A DNA stretch of 64,000 nt, taken from NCBI GenBank assembly GCA_019637295.1, contig JAHBVX010000019.1:1-64000 (forward strand), written 5' to 3'. This document shows, one piece after another, positions 6,067 to 14,478 of this stretch. The DNA comes from Polyangiaceae bacterium (lineage in GTDB: Bacteria > Myxococcota_A > Polyangia > Polyangiales > Polyangiaceae). Position 1 is the first letter of the stretch. The number at the start of each line of letters is the position of its first letter. The translations under genes and the position numbers were made by a program. The notes below the pieces were generated by a model. The model saw only the letters and a program-made list of their open reading frames with translations, ran no database searches and was not told the DNA's origin.

Positions 6067-8084
6067 CCCTCGACGCCGCCATCGAGTACGCCCGCCGCGG
6101 GTGGTCCGTGTTCCCAGTCTGCCCGGGCACCAAACGGCCCGCTTGCGCCCACGGTGTCCACGACGCGACCGATAGCCCCGCTCTGCTGCAGGACCTCTGG
6201 AGCAAGGCGGGTGAAGACGCTGGTGTCGCCGTAGCGTGTGGAGGGCAGTCGCGCCTCGTCGTGATCGACGTGGACGGCGCCCTGGGCGAGCACTTCTTCG
6301 CAGAGCTCGTCGCGAAGCTCGGCGAGTTGCCTCCGACTCTCACCGTCCGAACCCCTCGAGGGGGCCGGCACCTGTACTTTGCGTTTCCGGGGGTCTCCGA
6401 GCTGCCGAGGAACTCGGTCGGAAAGATCGCCAAGAAGGTCGACGTACGCTCCGCTGGGGGCTACGTCGTGATGCCCCCGACGCCCGGATACACCTGGACG
6501 ACCGAGGCCGCCCCCGCGGAGCTACCTCCCGCGTGGGTCGAATTCCTAGCCGACGTCCCCGCCCCGCCCCCGGACGGCAACGGCAGCCGACCCGGAGGCG
6601 GCTACGTGGGAGCCGCTCTGCAGCGCGCCGTGCAGGCAGTCGCGGCGGCGTCTGAGGGCGAACGGAACGCTACGCTCAACCGGGAGGCCTACTCCTTGGC
6701 AGGGCTGCGTGATCTAGACGACGACGTCATCGCCAGCCAGCTGCTATCCGCGGCCAGGCAAGCGGGACTGCCCGAACGGGAGGCCCGCAAGACCATTGCC
6801 TCGGGCATCAGCGCCGGTCGCTCCGCGCCCCGGATTGTTCCCGAGCCGGTCCCGGCTGCCGCTCCGGCTGTCGCTCCGCCGGTCGAGATCACCTGGCAGC
6901 GGATGCTCCGGTTCAGCGCGAAGGGCCGACTCGAGAAGGACGTGGGCAACGTGGCTCTCTGGCTCGCTCACGAGCCGTCGTGGGCCGGTTGCCTGGAGTA
7001 CGACGCCTTCGCCGACCAGATCACCTGGGTGCGCAGTCCCCCGACCCTCCCGGGTCTCGTATCGCCATCGCGAGGCCAGCTCTTCGAGGAGTGGCACCTG
7101 ACCTACGTGGGGCATGCGATCGCCAAGACGGCCGGCACCGGATTCTCGAAGTCCGTCCTTTGGGACGGGCTCGTCACTGCCGCACGCCAGCGCACCGTGC
7201 ACCCGCTGCAGGACTACCTCCGCGGCCTCGAGTGGGACGGCCAGCCCCGGCTCTCGACGTGGCTCACCCGCTACCTGGGCGCCGAGGACTCCGACTACAC
7301 ACGGGCGTGCGGGCGCTGGTGGGCTATCTCAGCGGTCGCGCGCGCGATGCAGCCAGGCTGCCAGGCAGACCACGTCATCGTCCTGGAAGGCGCGCAGGGG
7401 GCCGGCAAAACCACTGCCGTTCGCATCCTCGCCGGGGACTGGTACCTCGGCTCCCTGCCCGACCTGCGGGACAAGGACGCCGTCCAGGTGCTCTCAGGTC
7501 GGTGGCTCGTGGAGCTCGGCGAGCTCGACGCGCTTCGAGGCGCTGGCGCCACCCGCATCAAGGACTTCGTCTCGCAGACATGGGACGTCTTCCGCCCGTC
7601 CTATGGGCGGACTCCAGTGCGTAGGGGTCGGGGCGTCGCGTTCATGGGCACGACGAACGAGAACCACTATCTCGACGACCCGACGGGGGCCCGCCGGTGG
7701 TGGCCCGTACGCGTCTCCCGATGCGACCGTGATGCGCTCGAGCAGGATCGGGACCAGATCTGGGCCGAGGCCATGACGCACTACCTCGACGGCGCCAGTT
7801 GGCACCCGTCCCCCGAGCTCGCCTCAGCGATCAAGGACGAGCAGGAGGCCAGGTTTCAAGGCGACCCCTGGGAGGATCCTATCGCCAGCTGGTGCCGAGG
7901 CCGAGACGACGTGAGCACCGGTGAGGTACTCTGGGGCGCGCTACAACTCGAGATGAGTAAGTGGGGTCGCGCTGAGCAGACCCGCGTGGGGCACATCCTC
8001 CGACGCCTGGGCTACGAGGCCTACCGACCACGCACTGGGGGGCGCGTACGTCGGTACCGACTCGGAGGTGAAACCACGGAGTAG
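6063..8084 (+). CDS. Bifunctional primase-polymerase / VapE-like helicase (673 aa)
   Basis: Residues 1-170 are a Prim-Pol domain: 'LVVIDVDG' supplies acidic D69 and D71, 'GGRHLYFAF' the catalytic His103, and 'VDVRSAGGYVVMPP' the nucleotide-binding strand. After a Pro/Ala linker, residues about 270-660 form a VapE-type SF3/AAA-like ATPase with P-loop 'EGAQGAGKTT' near residue 443 and 'LVELGELDAL' as Walker B. 'FMGTTNENHYLDDPTGARR' is the sensor segment. The protein should prime and unwind at the phage origin. It overlaps the nuclease gene by ATGA and is followed directly by an iteron array, which supports a replication role. Confidence 0.93.
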   Translation: MTLDAAIEYARRGWSVFPVCPGTKRPACAHGVHDATDSPALLQDLWSKAGEDAGVAVACGGQSRLVVIDVDGALGEHFFAELVAKLGELPPTLTVRTPRGGRHLYFAFPGVSELPRNSVGKIAKKVDVRSAGGYVVMPPTPGYTWTTEAAPAELPPAWVEFLADVPAPPPDGNGSRPGGGYVGAALQRAVQAVAAASEGERNATLNREAYSLAGLRDLDDDVIASQLLSAARQAGLPEREARKTIASGISAGRSAPRIVPEPVPAAAPAVAPPVEITWQRMLRFSAKGRLEKDVGNVALWLAHEPSWAGCLEYDAFADQITWVRSPPTLPGLVSPSRGQLFEEWHLTYVGHAIAKTAGTGFSKSVLWDGLVTAARQRTVHPLQDYLRGLEWDGQPRLSTWLTRYLGAEDSDYTRACGRWWAISAVARAMQPGCQADHVIVLEGAQGAGKTTAVRILAGDWYLGSLPDLRDKDAVQVLSGRWLVELGELDALRGAGATRIKDFVSQTWDVFRPSYGRTPVRRGRGVAFMGTTNENHYLDDPTGARRWWPVRVSRCDRDALEQDRDQIWAEAMTHYLDGASWHPSPELASAIKDEQEARFQGDPWEDPIASWCRGRDDVSTGEVLWGALQLEMSKWGRAEQTRVGHILRRLGYEAYRPRTGGRVRRYRLGGETTE

Positions 8085-8123
8085 AGACACGGGATGTCAC
8101 GGTTGGTGTCCGGCCCGTCGCCT

Positions 8124-8362
8124 GGTCCAACCTTTTCTGGCCCAAGGTTGGACCACTAGCTACCGGTGCGTTTTCAAACGGCATTTCGACCCAACCTGGT
8201 CCAACGGTCCAACCAAAAAACCAAGTTTGGAGGTTCTGTGAAAATGTTTTTCGTTTCTCTCTCTCTATATAGGTTGGACCGGTTGGACCGGTTGGACCAG
8301 AGGGTAAAACATGCTGGTTTCGCGGTCCAACCCCCGGTCCAACCGCGCCGAGGGGTTGGACC
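8124..8362 (+). repeat. Iteron array around an A/T-rich stretch, candidate phage origin
   Basis: The 9-bp word GGTTGGACC occurs in both orientations at 8124, 8146, 8206, 8272, 8281, 8290, 8324, 8336 and 8354, plus a one-mismatch copy at 8198. Three copies at 8272-8298 are perfectly tandem. Between copies lies a low-GC segment (about 8214-8272) with A- and T-runs, CTCTCTCT and TATATA. This architecture, directly after a primase/helicase gene, is what an initiator-bound origin looks like. The last copy abuts the GTG of the next gene, so autoregulation is possible. Function is inferred. Confidence 0.7.
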
Positions 8363-8962
8363 GTGAATAACATTCACGGCGGAGGCCGAGACCCCGGGCT
8401 CTATTGCCCGGACGTGGACTGGTGGCTGCAGTGCGCGGACGCGGCCCTCGGACTGCGGGGAACAACCGGCAGCGTCATCGCGGCCATCGAGCGAGGTGGC
8501 GGCGTAGCTGGCGGCGACCACGAGCACGTCACCGACGAGCAGCTGGGCTGGGGTCACCACACCCGCAGTGCGCCGGCTCGCTACCGGGAGCTCGCCCGCA
8601 CCTGGGCGGCCACGCCCTCGTGGGCGCGCGGGATCCTCGAGGTCCACTACGCCACGCGTTCGAACTGGCCGAAGGGTGTGCAGGGCCGACTGGGACGGCT
8701 ATCAGGCGTCGCCCTCGCGCTCTGCACGGCAGACGAGCTCCCTGCCCTGCTGCGGGCCTGTGAGCACGGGCAGGAGCGCACGTGGGCGCCGTTCCTCCGG
8801 GCCGCCGAGAGGGCCGTCAGGGAGGCGCACGCAGCCTTTGCGGTGGCCCGAGGTTCCGAGGCTGGGACGGCCCGCTCCCGCCGAGTCGCCCGTGTGGCAG
8901 AGTTCGCGGCCGTTCACCTGCCCGACCCATGTCCCGACGACCCCATCTCACCCGCTACCTGA
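8363..8962 (+). CDS. Hypothetical phage protein beside the iteron array (199 aa)
   Basis: I do not recognise this family. The GTG at 8363 directly follows an iteron copy; in-frame alternatives downstream would lose only a few residues. The protein is rich in Trp, His and Arg in its first half ('YCPDVDWWLQCADAALGL') and ends in a disordered Ala/Arg tail. Its position next to the repeats makes an origin-binding or regulatory role conceivable, but no HTH or enzyme motif is evident. It overlaps the next gene by 34 bp. Confidence 0.65.
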   Translation: MNNIHGGGRDPGLYCPDVDWWLQCADAALGLRGTTGSVIAAIERGGGVAGGDHEHVTDEQLGWGHHTRSAPARYRELARTWAATPSWARGILEVHYATRSNWPKGVQGRLGRLSGVALALCTADELPALLRACEHGQERTWAPFLRAAERAVREAHAAFAVARGSEAGTARSRRVARVAEFAAVHLPDPCPDDPISPAT

Positions 8963-9324
8963 CGCTCCGTGAGGCCGCCGAGCTCGTGGGGATGGGTGCG
9001 TCCCGACGCGCGGCCCGGCGTCTCATGAGCCTGCTGCGGCGCAAGGAACGGCGCACCCAAACGGAAATCGTCATCCGACTTTCCGACGCCCCCAACGCCG
9101 CGTGCGTCACGACCATCCCGCTGCTGCGCCAGCACTGTCCCGAGCTGTTCGACACGCGCGAAGAAGCGCTCGAAATCGTTCGTGAATACGTGGACGACCT
9201 TCGGGACGCCGTCGCTGAACTGAAGCTCCGAGACCGCGCTCTGGCCAGCCGAATAAAAGTGAACACCGAGGCCATTCGGAGGCTCACGAGCGCTCCCCGA
9301 GCGGCCCAAAGTGAACGCGGGTGA
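8929..9324 (+). CDS. Putative HTH/coiled-coil phage protein (131 aa)
   Basis: 'YLTLREAAELVGMGASRRAA' at residues about 10-29 resembles the winged-helix N-terminus of MerR/AlpA-like DNA-binding proteins. Residues about 85-125 form an amphipathic helix rich in Asp, Glu and Arg, probably a coiled coil. ATG 8929 is the first start giving this HTH. The stop overlaps the GTG of the terminase small subunit. It may regulate the packaging or late operon; this is a guess from position. Confidence 0.6.
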   Translation: MSRRPHLTRYLTLREAAELVGMGASRRAARRLMSLLRRKERRTQTEIVIRLSDAPNAACVTTIPLLRQHCPELFDTREEALEIVREYVDDLRDAVAELKLRDRALASRIKVNTEAIRRLTSAPRAAQSERG

Positions 9325-9830
9325 ACCACCCCCACGGCCTAGGGGTAGGAGCTCACGCAGACTCGGGGCTCGGGGGTCATGGCAGCCGGAGGGACAACGT
9401 GACACCAGCGCAGCGAGCCCGAATCATCGCCGAAGCCGAGTGTGCGCCCTCTGTCTCGGAAGTGGCCAAACGGCACGGCATCGCAACCGGAACACTCCGG
9501 AGATGGCGCCGGGAAGCTCGCCTGGACGCCACGGCATCGGCGGAAGTCCATAAACAGAGATCTGAGCTGATGCGCGCGGGCTGGGTGCAGCCGGCCGCCG
9601 AGTTCCTGGTCTCGGCGTTCCGCAAGATGCAGCAGCTCACCGAGTCGGCGAAGGATCCGCGGGACATCCGAGTCATCGCCGGCGCCGTGAAGATCACGGC
9701 CGAAGCCCTGACGGTCCGGGAGGCCCTCCAGTATGGCCAGCAGCCTAGCGGCGATCTCGAAGGTCCGCCGGCTCCGCCGTTTGCGCGCGGAGCTGGGGCC
9801 GCGCTCGAGGACACCGACCCGATTCACTAG
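9321..9830 (+). CDS. Terminase small subunit-like protein (169 aa)
   Basis: A transposase/terminase-type HTH lies at residues about 27-62: 'TPAQRARIIAEAECAPSVSE' continues into 'VAKRHGIATGTLRRWRREAR'. A helical oligomerisation region follows. Small terminase subunits bind the packaging site and hand DNA to the motor. It directly precedes and overlaps (98 bp) the large subunit, the usual order. The GTG at 9321 overlaps the previous stop. Confidence 0.75.
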   Translation: MNHPHGLGVGAHADSGLGGHGSRRDNVTPAQRARIIAEAECAPSVSEVAKRHGIATGTLRRWRREARLDATASAEVHKQRSELMRAGWVQPAAEFLVSAFRKMQQLTESAKDPRDIRVIAGAVKITAEALTVREALQYGQQPSGDLEGPPAPPFARGAGAALEDTDPIH

Positions 9831-11130
9831 CAGCGGCCTGCTCGGCTTCATCCCGCGGCTGAGCCCGCACTACGCCGAGCCCCTGCACCTCGCGCCGCTC
9901 ACCGAGCAGCTCGAGCGACTGCACCATGGGCGCCTGCGGCTCTGCTTCTCCGTGCCCCCGCGGCATGGCAAGAGCGAGACGGTCCTCCACGCCATCGCCT
10001 ACCTACTGGCGCAGGACCCGACGACGAAGATCCTGTACGTCTCGCACACCGCGTCATTCGCCCGGCGTCAGAGCAAGTCGGCCCGGCGGTTGGCGAAAGC
10101 CGCTGGCGTCCAACTGAGCGCCGACTCCAACCGCGCGGACGAGTGGGAGACGGTGCAGGGCGGCGGGCTCGTAGCTCGCGGCGTGGATGGCGAGATCACG
10201 GGCCGCGGCTTCGACGTCATCCTCGTGGACGACCCGACGAAGAGCCGCAAGGTCGCCGAGAGCGCGCTGGCGCGTGAATCGATGTTCGAGTGGTTCACGA
10301 GCGACGTGTTCACTCGCCTGACTCCCCAGGGCTCCGTCCTGGTCGTGCACACACGGTGGCACGTCGACGACCTCATCGGCCGGCTCGTCAAGGAGAAGGA
10401 CTTCCTCCGGCTCAACCTGCCGGCCGTCAACGACAACGGCGAAGCGCTCTGGCCCGCAGGCGGCTGGACGATCGACGTGCTGCTGGCCCGCCAGCAAGCG
10501 GTCGGCGAGTACGCTTGGTGGTCGCTCTACCAAGGCGAGCCCCGCCCTCGAGGCGGCAACGTCTTCCAGGAGCCCACGTTCTTCGACGAGCTGCCGACCC
10601 GAGGCTATCGCGTCGGTCGGGGCATCGACCTCGCCTACACGGCCAAGGGTCAGGGCCGCCGCGACTGGTCGGTGTTCCTCGAGCTCTGGCGCTGCGGCGA
10701 GTACTACTACGTCGTCGAGGTCATCCGGAAGCAGGTGGACGCCACGTCGTTCGCCCTCACCCTCAAGGCCAAGGCCACGGAACGCCCGGGGGTGCGCATG
10801 CGCTGGAGCGCCGCGGGCACTGAGAAGGGCTCGGCCTCGTTCTTCCGCAAAGCCAAGATCCCCATCCACACGGTCACGCCCCACGGCGATCCGTTCGTTC
10901 GCGCGCAAGACGTCGCGGCAGCCTGGAACGCCGGCAAGGTGCTGGTCCCCAACCCCGAAGTCTTCGACGACGCCGACACCGACTGGCTACACGCCTTCCT
11001 CGACGAGCTCGGCTCGTTCACGGGCCTGAACGACAAGCACGATGACCAGGTCGTGGCCCTCGCGGACGCGTTCGCGAGCGTCCAGACCAAAACCGACGCC
11101 TACGGGCGGCTACGAGGACGCCTCGCATGA
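9733..11130 (+). CDS. terL: Terminase large subunit (465 aa)
   Basis: This is the DNA-packaging motor. The Walker A variant 'PPRHGKSE' lies at residues 75-82 and Walker B 'DVILVDDP' at 161-168, followed by the coupling segment 'LVVHTRWHVDD'. The RNase H-like nuclease domain begins with D299 in 'RGIDLAY' and ends with 'HDDQVVALADAF' near residue 440. The length is normal for the family. The start lies within terS and the stop overlaps the next gene as ATGA, so it is part of the coupled packaging/head operon. Confidence 0.95.
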   Translation: MASSLAAISKVRRLRRLRAELGPRSRTPTRFTSSGLLGFIPRLSPHYAEPLHLAPLTEQLERLHHGRLRLCFSVPPRHGKSETVLHAIAYLLAQDPTTKILYVSHTASFARRQSKSARRLAKAAGVQLSADSNRADEWETVQGGGLVARGVDGEITGRGFDVILVDDPTKSRKVAESALARESMFEWFTSDVFTRLTPQGSVLVVHTRWHVDDLIGRLVKEKDFLRLNLPAVNDNGEALWPAGGWTIDVLLARQQAVGEYAWWSLYQGEPRPRGGNVFQEPTFFDELPTRGYRVGRGIDLAYTAKGQGRRDWSVFLELWRCGEYYYVVEVIRKQVDATSFALTLKAKATERPGVRMRWSAAGTEKGSASFFRKAKIPIHTVTPHGDPFVRAQDVAAAWNAGKVLVPNPEVFDDADTDWLHAFLDELGSFTGLNDKHDDQVVALADAFASVQTKTDAYGRLRGRLA

Positions 11131-11495
11131 GCTGGGAGTACCTGGGCGAGACGTACGCATGCGACGGGCGGCCCAACGGCCCTACGGGGCGGCGCTGCCG
11201 AATCGTCATGCATGTGGGCGCGAGGGTCTGGTGCGACGGCAAGCGAGCCCTGTGTCCGGAGTGCTATGCCCAAACCTCGCAACCTCAACCTGACGGTGAC
11301 GCCCTGGTCGACGGGGATCCGCCCGACCTGGACGGTCTCGCAGATCCGGACGGCCCTGCAGCAGCATCGCCTGGGGATGTTCGAGCAGTCGTCCCTACTG
11401 ATCGAGTCGATGGTGGAGGACGACGAGTTCCCCTCCGCCCTCGAAAAGCGGGTGGGAGCGGTAGTCGAAAGCTACTTCGAGCTCAGGACTCCTGA
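11127..11495 (+). CDS. Small cysteine-rich phage protein overlapping the portal gene (122 aa frame)
   Basis: The first 50 residues look genuine: five cysteines (C12, C24, C36, C43, C46) including a 'CDGKRALCPEC' zinc-ribbon-like stretch. Translation is coupled to the terminase by ATGA. From about residue 47 the frame runs 230 bp into the 5' end of the portal gene and becomes Asp/Pro/Gly-rich, as expected of a shadow reading. It may have extended by loss of an earlier stop, or the tail may be non-functional. No function can be assigned. Confidence 0.5.
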   Translation: MSWEYLGETYACDGRPNGPTGRRCRIVMHVGARVWCDGKRALCPECYAQTSQPQPDGDALVDGDPPDLDGLADPDGPAAASPGDVRAVVPTDRVDGGGRRVPLRPRKAGGSGSRKLLRAQDS

Positions 11496-12855
11496 GTTCG
11501 TTCGCAACAAGCAACTGGCGGAGCGCATCCGCAAGCAGCTCGCCCCCCTGTGGGATGACATCGTCCCCGCCGAGACTCTCGATGAGATGTCGCGCTCGTG
11601 CATCATGTCGGGCGCTGGGCTCGGCTGGCTCGAGTGGGATCTGAGCGGCTCCTACTGGACGCCCCAGCTTCACGCGCTGCCCACGCAGTTCCTGCGGCGG
11701 GACGAAAACGACGGGCGCTGGTGGTACCACGCTCGCGAGGGCGAGCTCGAGGTCACGCCGGGCGACGGCAAGTGGGTGCTGCTGACCGACGGTCCTCGAG
11801 GCTGGCTGCGCGCTGCGGTGCGCGGACTCGCCGTCACCTGGATCGCCAAGCAGTGGGCGCTGCGCGACTGGAACCGGTACAACGAGCGCCACGGCCTCCC
11901 CATCCTCAAGGCGATGGTCCCGGCCGTCGCGGAGGAGGGGGACAAGGACGACTTCATCGATGACGTCCGAAAGCTGGGCGCCGAGGCCGTCGCGGGGCTG
12001 CCTACGCATCTGGACGAAGGGGGCGCGAAGTTCGACCTCGAGCTGCTCGAGGCCGTGGACAAGAGCTGGGAGTCCTTCGACCGGCTCGTCAACTACTGCA
12101 ACCGTCGCTTCCAGATCTACATGCAGGGGTCGCACCTTGCGACCGAGATGGACGGCGCGTCCGGGTCGCGAGCCGCGAGCCAGACGCATCGAGGCGTCTC
12201 CAAGGAGAAGGCCGCCAGCGACGCGAGCAAGCGTTCCAAGCAGCTGCGCGAGCAGGTCCTGCGGCCCATCGTCGAGTTCAATCACGCGGGCGCTGACCGT
12301 ACGGTGGTGCCGGTCCCCTTCTGGGACGTCGAGCCCCCCGAGGACATGGGCCAGCGCGCCACAACGCAGAAGACGTTCGGCGAGGCGCTGCAGATCATTG
12401 GTCAGAGCGGCTACGAGGTCACGAACCTCGAGGTCATCGCCACCGACTACGGGCTCGAGCTCGAGCGGCGCGCAACAGATCCGGCACCGGAGCCCGACCC
12501 GCCCCCGACGGGCTCCGGGTCGCCGGTTGATGACGACGACGAAGAAGAAGACGAGACGGAGCTACAGCTCGCCAGTGGTGATCACGCACCGGGGATGATC
12601 GCCGGCCAGCACTACGCCGATCGAGTCGTAAGCGACGCCAGCCAGCGCGCCGAGCATCTGCTTGACGAGGACCGGGCACTACTGCTGGGCGCCATCGGGC
12701 GGGCCACCAGCTTCGACGGCCTACGCCGAGACCTGCTCGAGATCTACCGCGACCGCATGACCCCCGCGTCCCTCGACGACCTCCTGCACCGTGCGCTTGT
12801 CATGGCTCAGCTCGTCGGCGTCGGCGCGGTGAGGCAGGACGATGGCGGCGCGTAA
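11266..12855 (+). CDS. Portal protein, Mu gp29-like (DUF935) (529 aa)
   Basis: The portal ring protein forms the DNA channel at the capsid vertex. The N-terminal 'LTVTPWSTGIRPTWTVSQIR', the 'VEDDEFPSALEKRVGAV' segment and the 'WNRYNERHGLPILKAMVP' core match DUF935/Mu gp29. ATG 11266 is chosen because it has a nearby CGGAG and starts the conserved region. The C-terminus has an acidic run (DDDDEEEDET) and then a helical extension fitting Mu-like portals that contact the gpF protein. It overlaps the MuF gene by 14 bp. Confidence 0.9.
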   Translation: MPKPRNLNLTVTPWSTGIRPTWTVSQIRTALQQHRLGMFEQSSLLIESMVEDDEFPSALEKRVGAVVESYFELRTPEFVRNKQLAERIRKQLAPLWDDIVPAETLDEMSRSCIMSGAGLGWLEWDLSGSYWTPQLHALPTQFLRRDENDGRWWYHAREGELEVTPGDGKWVLLTDGPRGWLRAAVRGLAVTWIAKQWALRDWNRYNERHGLPILKAMVPAVAEEGDKDDFIDDVRKLGAEAVAGLPTHLDEGGAKFDLELLEAVDKSWESFDRLVNYCNRRFQIYMQGSHLATEMDGASGSRAASQTHRGVSKEKAASDASKRSKQLREQVLRPIVEFNHAGADRTVVPVPFWDVEPPEDMGQRATTQKTFGEALQIIGQSGYEVTNLEVIATDYGLELERRATDPAPEPDPPPTGSGSPVDDDDEEEDETELQLASGDHAPGMIAGQHYADRVVSDASQRAEHLLDEDRALLLGAIGRATSFDGLRRDLLEIYRDRMTPASLDDLLHRALVMAQLVGVGAVRQDDGGA

Positions 12856-14029
12856 GCGTCGGCGGCGGCTGGACTGGACCGTCTCCGCCGACATGGCCCG
12901 CTTCGAGGAAGCCCTCGAATACTGGCGCAGCCTGCGCGTGGTGACCGAGGCCCAGCTCGAGGCCATGGAGGAGCGCGCTCGGGCCCGAACGTGGACCCTC
13001 GCAGGGGTCGTTCAGCTCAACGTTCTACGCGACGTGTTCGCGGCTCTCGACCAAGCCATCGAGAAGGGACAGACCCTCGAGGAGTTTAAGGAGCGGATCG
13101 GGCCGGTGCTCAGCGAGAAGCGGGCAGAGCTGGCCTTTCGCAACGGCGTGCAGAAGGCCTACAACGCCGGGCGCTGGGAGCAGCTCAAAGATCCCGAGGT
13201 CCGACGCGTGCGGCCCTACCTGATGTTCGACGCAATCCTCGACAGCCGCACCTCTCCCATCTGCACGACCCGCAACCGGACCATCAAGCCGGCGGACGAC
13301 CCCTACTGGGTCACGAACAACCCACCCCTACATCACCGGTGCCGATCTTCGCTGCGCAGCCTCACGGAGGCGCAAGCGACGCGGCACGGTGGCATCACGG
13401 ACGACACGCACGAGCAGCCCGAGGTGAGCCCCGGCTTCGGCCTGGCCCCTGATGTGGAGCTGCCTTGGCAGCCGAACCCCGGCGGCTACCCCGTAGGCCT
13501 CTGGGAAGAGTGGATCGCCAAGCAGCGGCTCTGGGGCACGCCTGAGCGGCCCCAGTGGGGCTCGGGGCTACGACGGTTTGACAGCCTGCCCCCGTGGCAC
13601 ATGGACGGCATTCGGCGCCCCGTCCGGCCTGTGCAGGGAGCCTTCGAGCACGACAAGGAGCGTAGGACCGCGGAGTATCTCGCTCAGAGCGGGAACGATG
13701 TGGTGGGTTTGCACAGACCAGGAGCAAAGTCAGGGCCGGGACGCCGGGCGGATTCAGAGGTCAACGGACGGAAGGTTGAGTTCAAGAAGCTCGGGGTGGT
13801 CGATGACTACTCGAAGAGAATCACGAACGATGTACAGAACTCCCTGCGACGGGGAGGGCAAGCGCCCAGCGTGGTGGTCGATGGTCGAGACACCGCGATG
13901 CGAGTGGCAGATGCCACTAGAGCAGCGCGACGCATCGAGGGGCTGCGCGCGCAGGGGATCCATCCGTATGAGCGGCTTGACTACCTCCGGGTCATAGGGG
14001 ACGATTTCGACTTGACCTGGACGTTCTGA
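12842..14029 (+). CDS. MuF minor head protein fused to a CdiA-like nuclease toxin domain (395 aa)
   Basis: Residues about 15-175 are a phage Mu F-like head morphogenesis domain: a helical start, 'AFRNGVQKAYNAGRWEQ', 'LDSRTSPICTTRNR' and the terminal 'PPLHHRCRSSLRSL'. After a Pro/Trp linker, residues about 266-395 resemble the CdiA C-terminal PD-(D/E)XK nuclease family: 'EHDKERRTAEYLAQSGNDVV', D304 in 'RRADSEVNG', E313 and K315 in 'KVEFKKL'. MuF proteins with swappable C-terminal toxins are a known temperate-phage family (MuF polymorphic toxins). Codons in the toxin part end more often in A/T than in the head domain, suggesting a separately acquired cassette. A candidate immunity gene follows after 2 bp. 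Confidence 0.87.
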   Translation: MAARKRRRRLDWTVSADMARFEEALEYWRSLRVVTEAQLEAMEERARARTWTLAGVVQLNVLRDVFAALDQAIEKGQTLEEFKERIGPVLSEKRAELAFRNGVQKAYNAGRWEQLKDPEVRRVRPYLMFDAILDSRTSPICTTRNRTIKPADDPYWVTNNPPLHHRCRSSLRSLTEAQATRHGGITDDTHEQPEVSPGFGLAPDVELPWQPNPGGYPVGLWEEWIAKQRLWGTPERPQWGSGLRRFDSLPPWHMDGIRRPVRPVQGAFEHDKERRTAEYLAQSGNDVVGLHRPGAKSGPGRRADSEVNGRKVEFKKLGVVDDYSKRITNDVQNSLRRGGQAPSVVVDGRDTAMRVADATRAARRIEGLRAQGIHPYERLDYLRVIGDDFDLTWTF

Positions 14030-14031
14030 TC

Positions 14032-14367
14032 GTGAGTGACCACGCCGAAGTCTTCATCGATTCCGCCGACGAGCTAGAAGAGCTCAGTGCAGCGGTGCGA
14101 GAGGTGCTCGATATCGACGTTAAGGCAGGCCAGTGGGCGGGGCGTGAGTATCTGTTCCTGGACCCACAAGAGTACGAGGGTGACCGAAGCCTTCCCTTCG
14201 AGGACTACCGCTTCTGCCTGAACATCGACGGCGGCGGGGAACCACTACGCCGTCGTGTCCTCGACTGCTTCGAGAAGCTGAAGGCTACGAACCGCTGGCG
14301 GTTGATGGCCACGTACAACCTCGAAGAAGTCCTCGACCGCTTCGAGCCCGCCGCTGCCGCCGAGTAG
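14032..14367 (+). CDS. Candidate immunity protein for the MuF toxin (111 aa)
   Basis: This small acidic alpha/beta protein starts 'SDHAEVFIDSADELEELSAA' from a GTG two bases after the toxin stop. It is not a phage structural family I know. Immunity to polymorphic and CDI-type nucleases is typically given by such small acidic proteins encoded directly downstream. Like the toxin domain, it shows mixed third-position usage. It is the last gene before the phage tRNA. Binding to residues 266-395 of the MuF fusion is predicted, not shown. Confidence 0.7.
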   Translation: MSDHAEVFIDSADELEELSAAVREVLDIDVKAGQWAGREYLFLDPQEYEGDRSLPFEDYRFCLNIDGGGEPLRRRVLDCFEKLKATNRWRLMATYNLEEVLDRFEPAAAAE

Positions 14368-14386
14368 TCGACCCACAACCAATCAT

Positions 14387-14458
14387 TGCGGCGTAGCGCA
14401 GTAGCGCGCCGGACTCATAATCCGGAGGTCGGTGGTGCGACTCCACCCGCCGCTACCA
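14387..14458 (+). tRNA. Phage-borne tRNA with CAU anticodon and minimal D-arm (72 nt, CCA encoded)
   Basis: A cloverleaf can be drawn. The acceptor TGCGGCG pairs with CGCCGCT (pair 1-72 is T.T), followed by T8 A9. The D-stem GCGC/GCGC has only a 4-nt loop. The anticodon stem CCGGA/TCCGG encloses loop CTCATAA (anticodon CAT). The T-stem GGTGG/CCACC has loop TGCGACT, then discriminator A and an encoded CCA. CAU could mean elongator Met, initiator or, after lysidine modification, Ile2. The 1-72 mismatch recalls initiator tRNA, but the anticodon stem lacks the full GGG/CCC. The short D-loop and altered T-loop could mean a special or decaying tRNA. Confidence 0.75.
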
Positions 14459-14478
14459 ACCAACCTCGAGTCCGGGTG

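Noticed and set aside
8124-8362. CRISPR array
   Set aside because: The repeats are only 9 bp, occur in both orientations and have irregular spacing, with no cas genes nearby.
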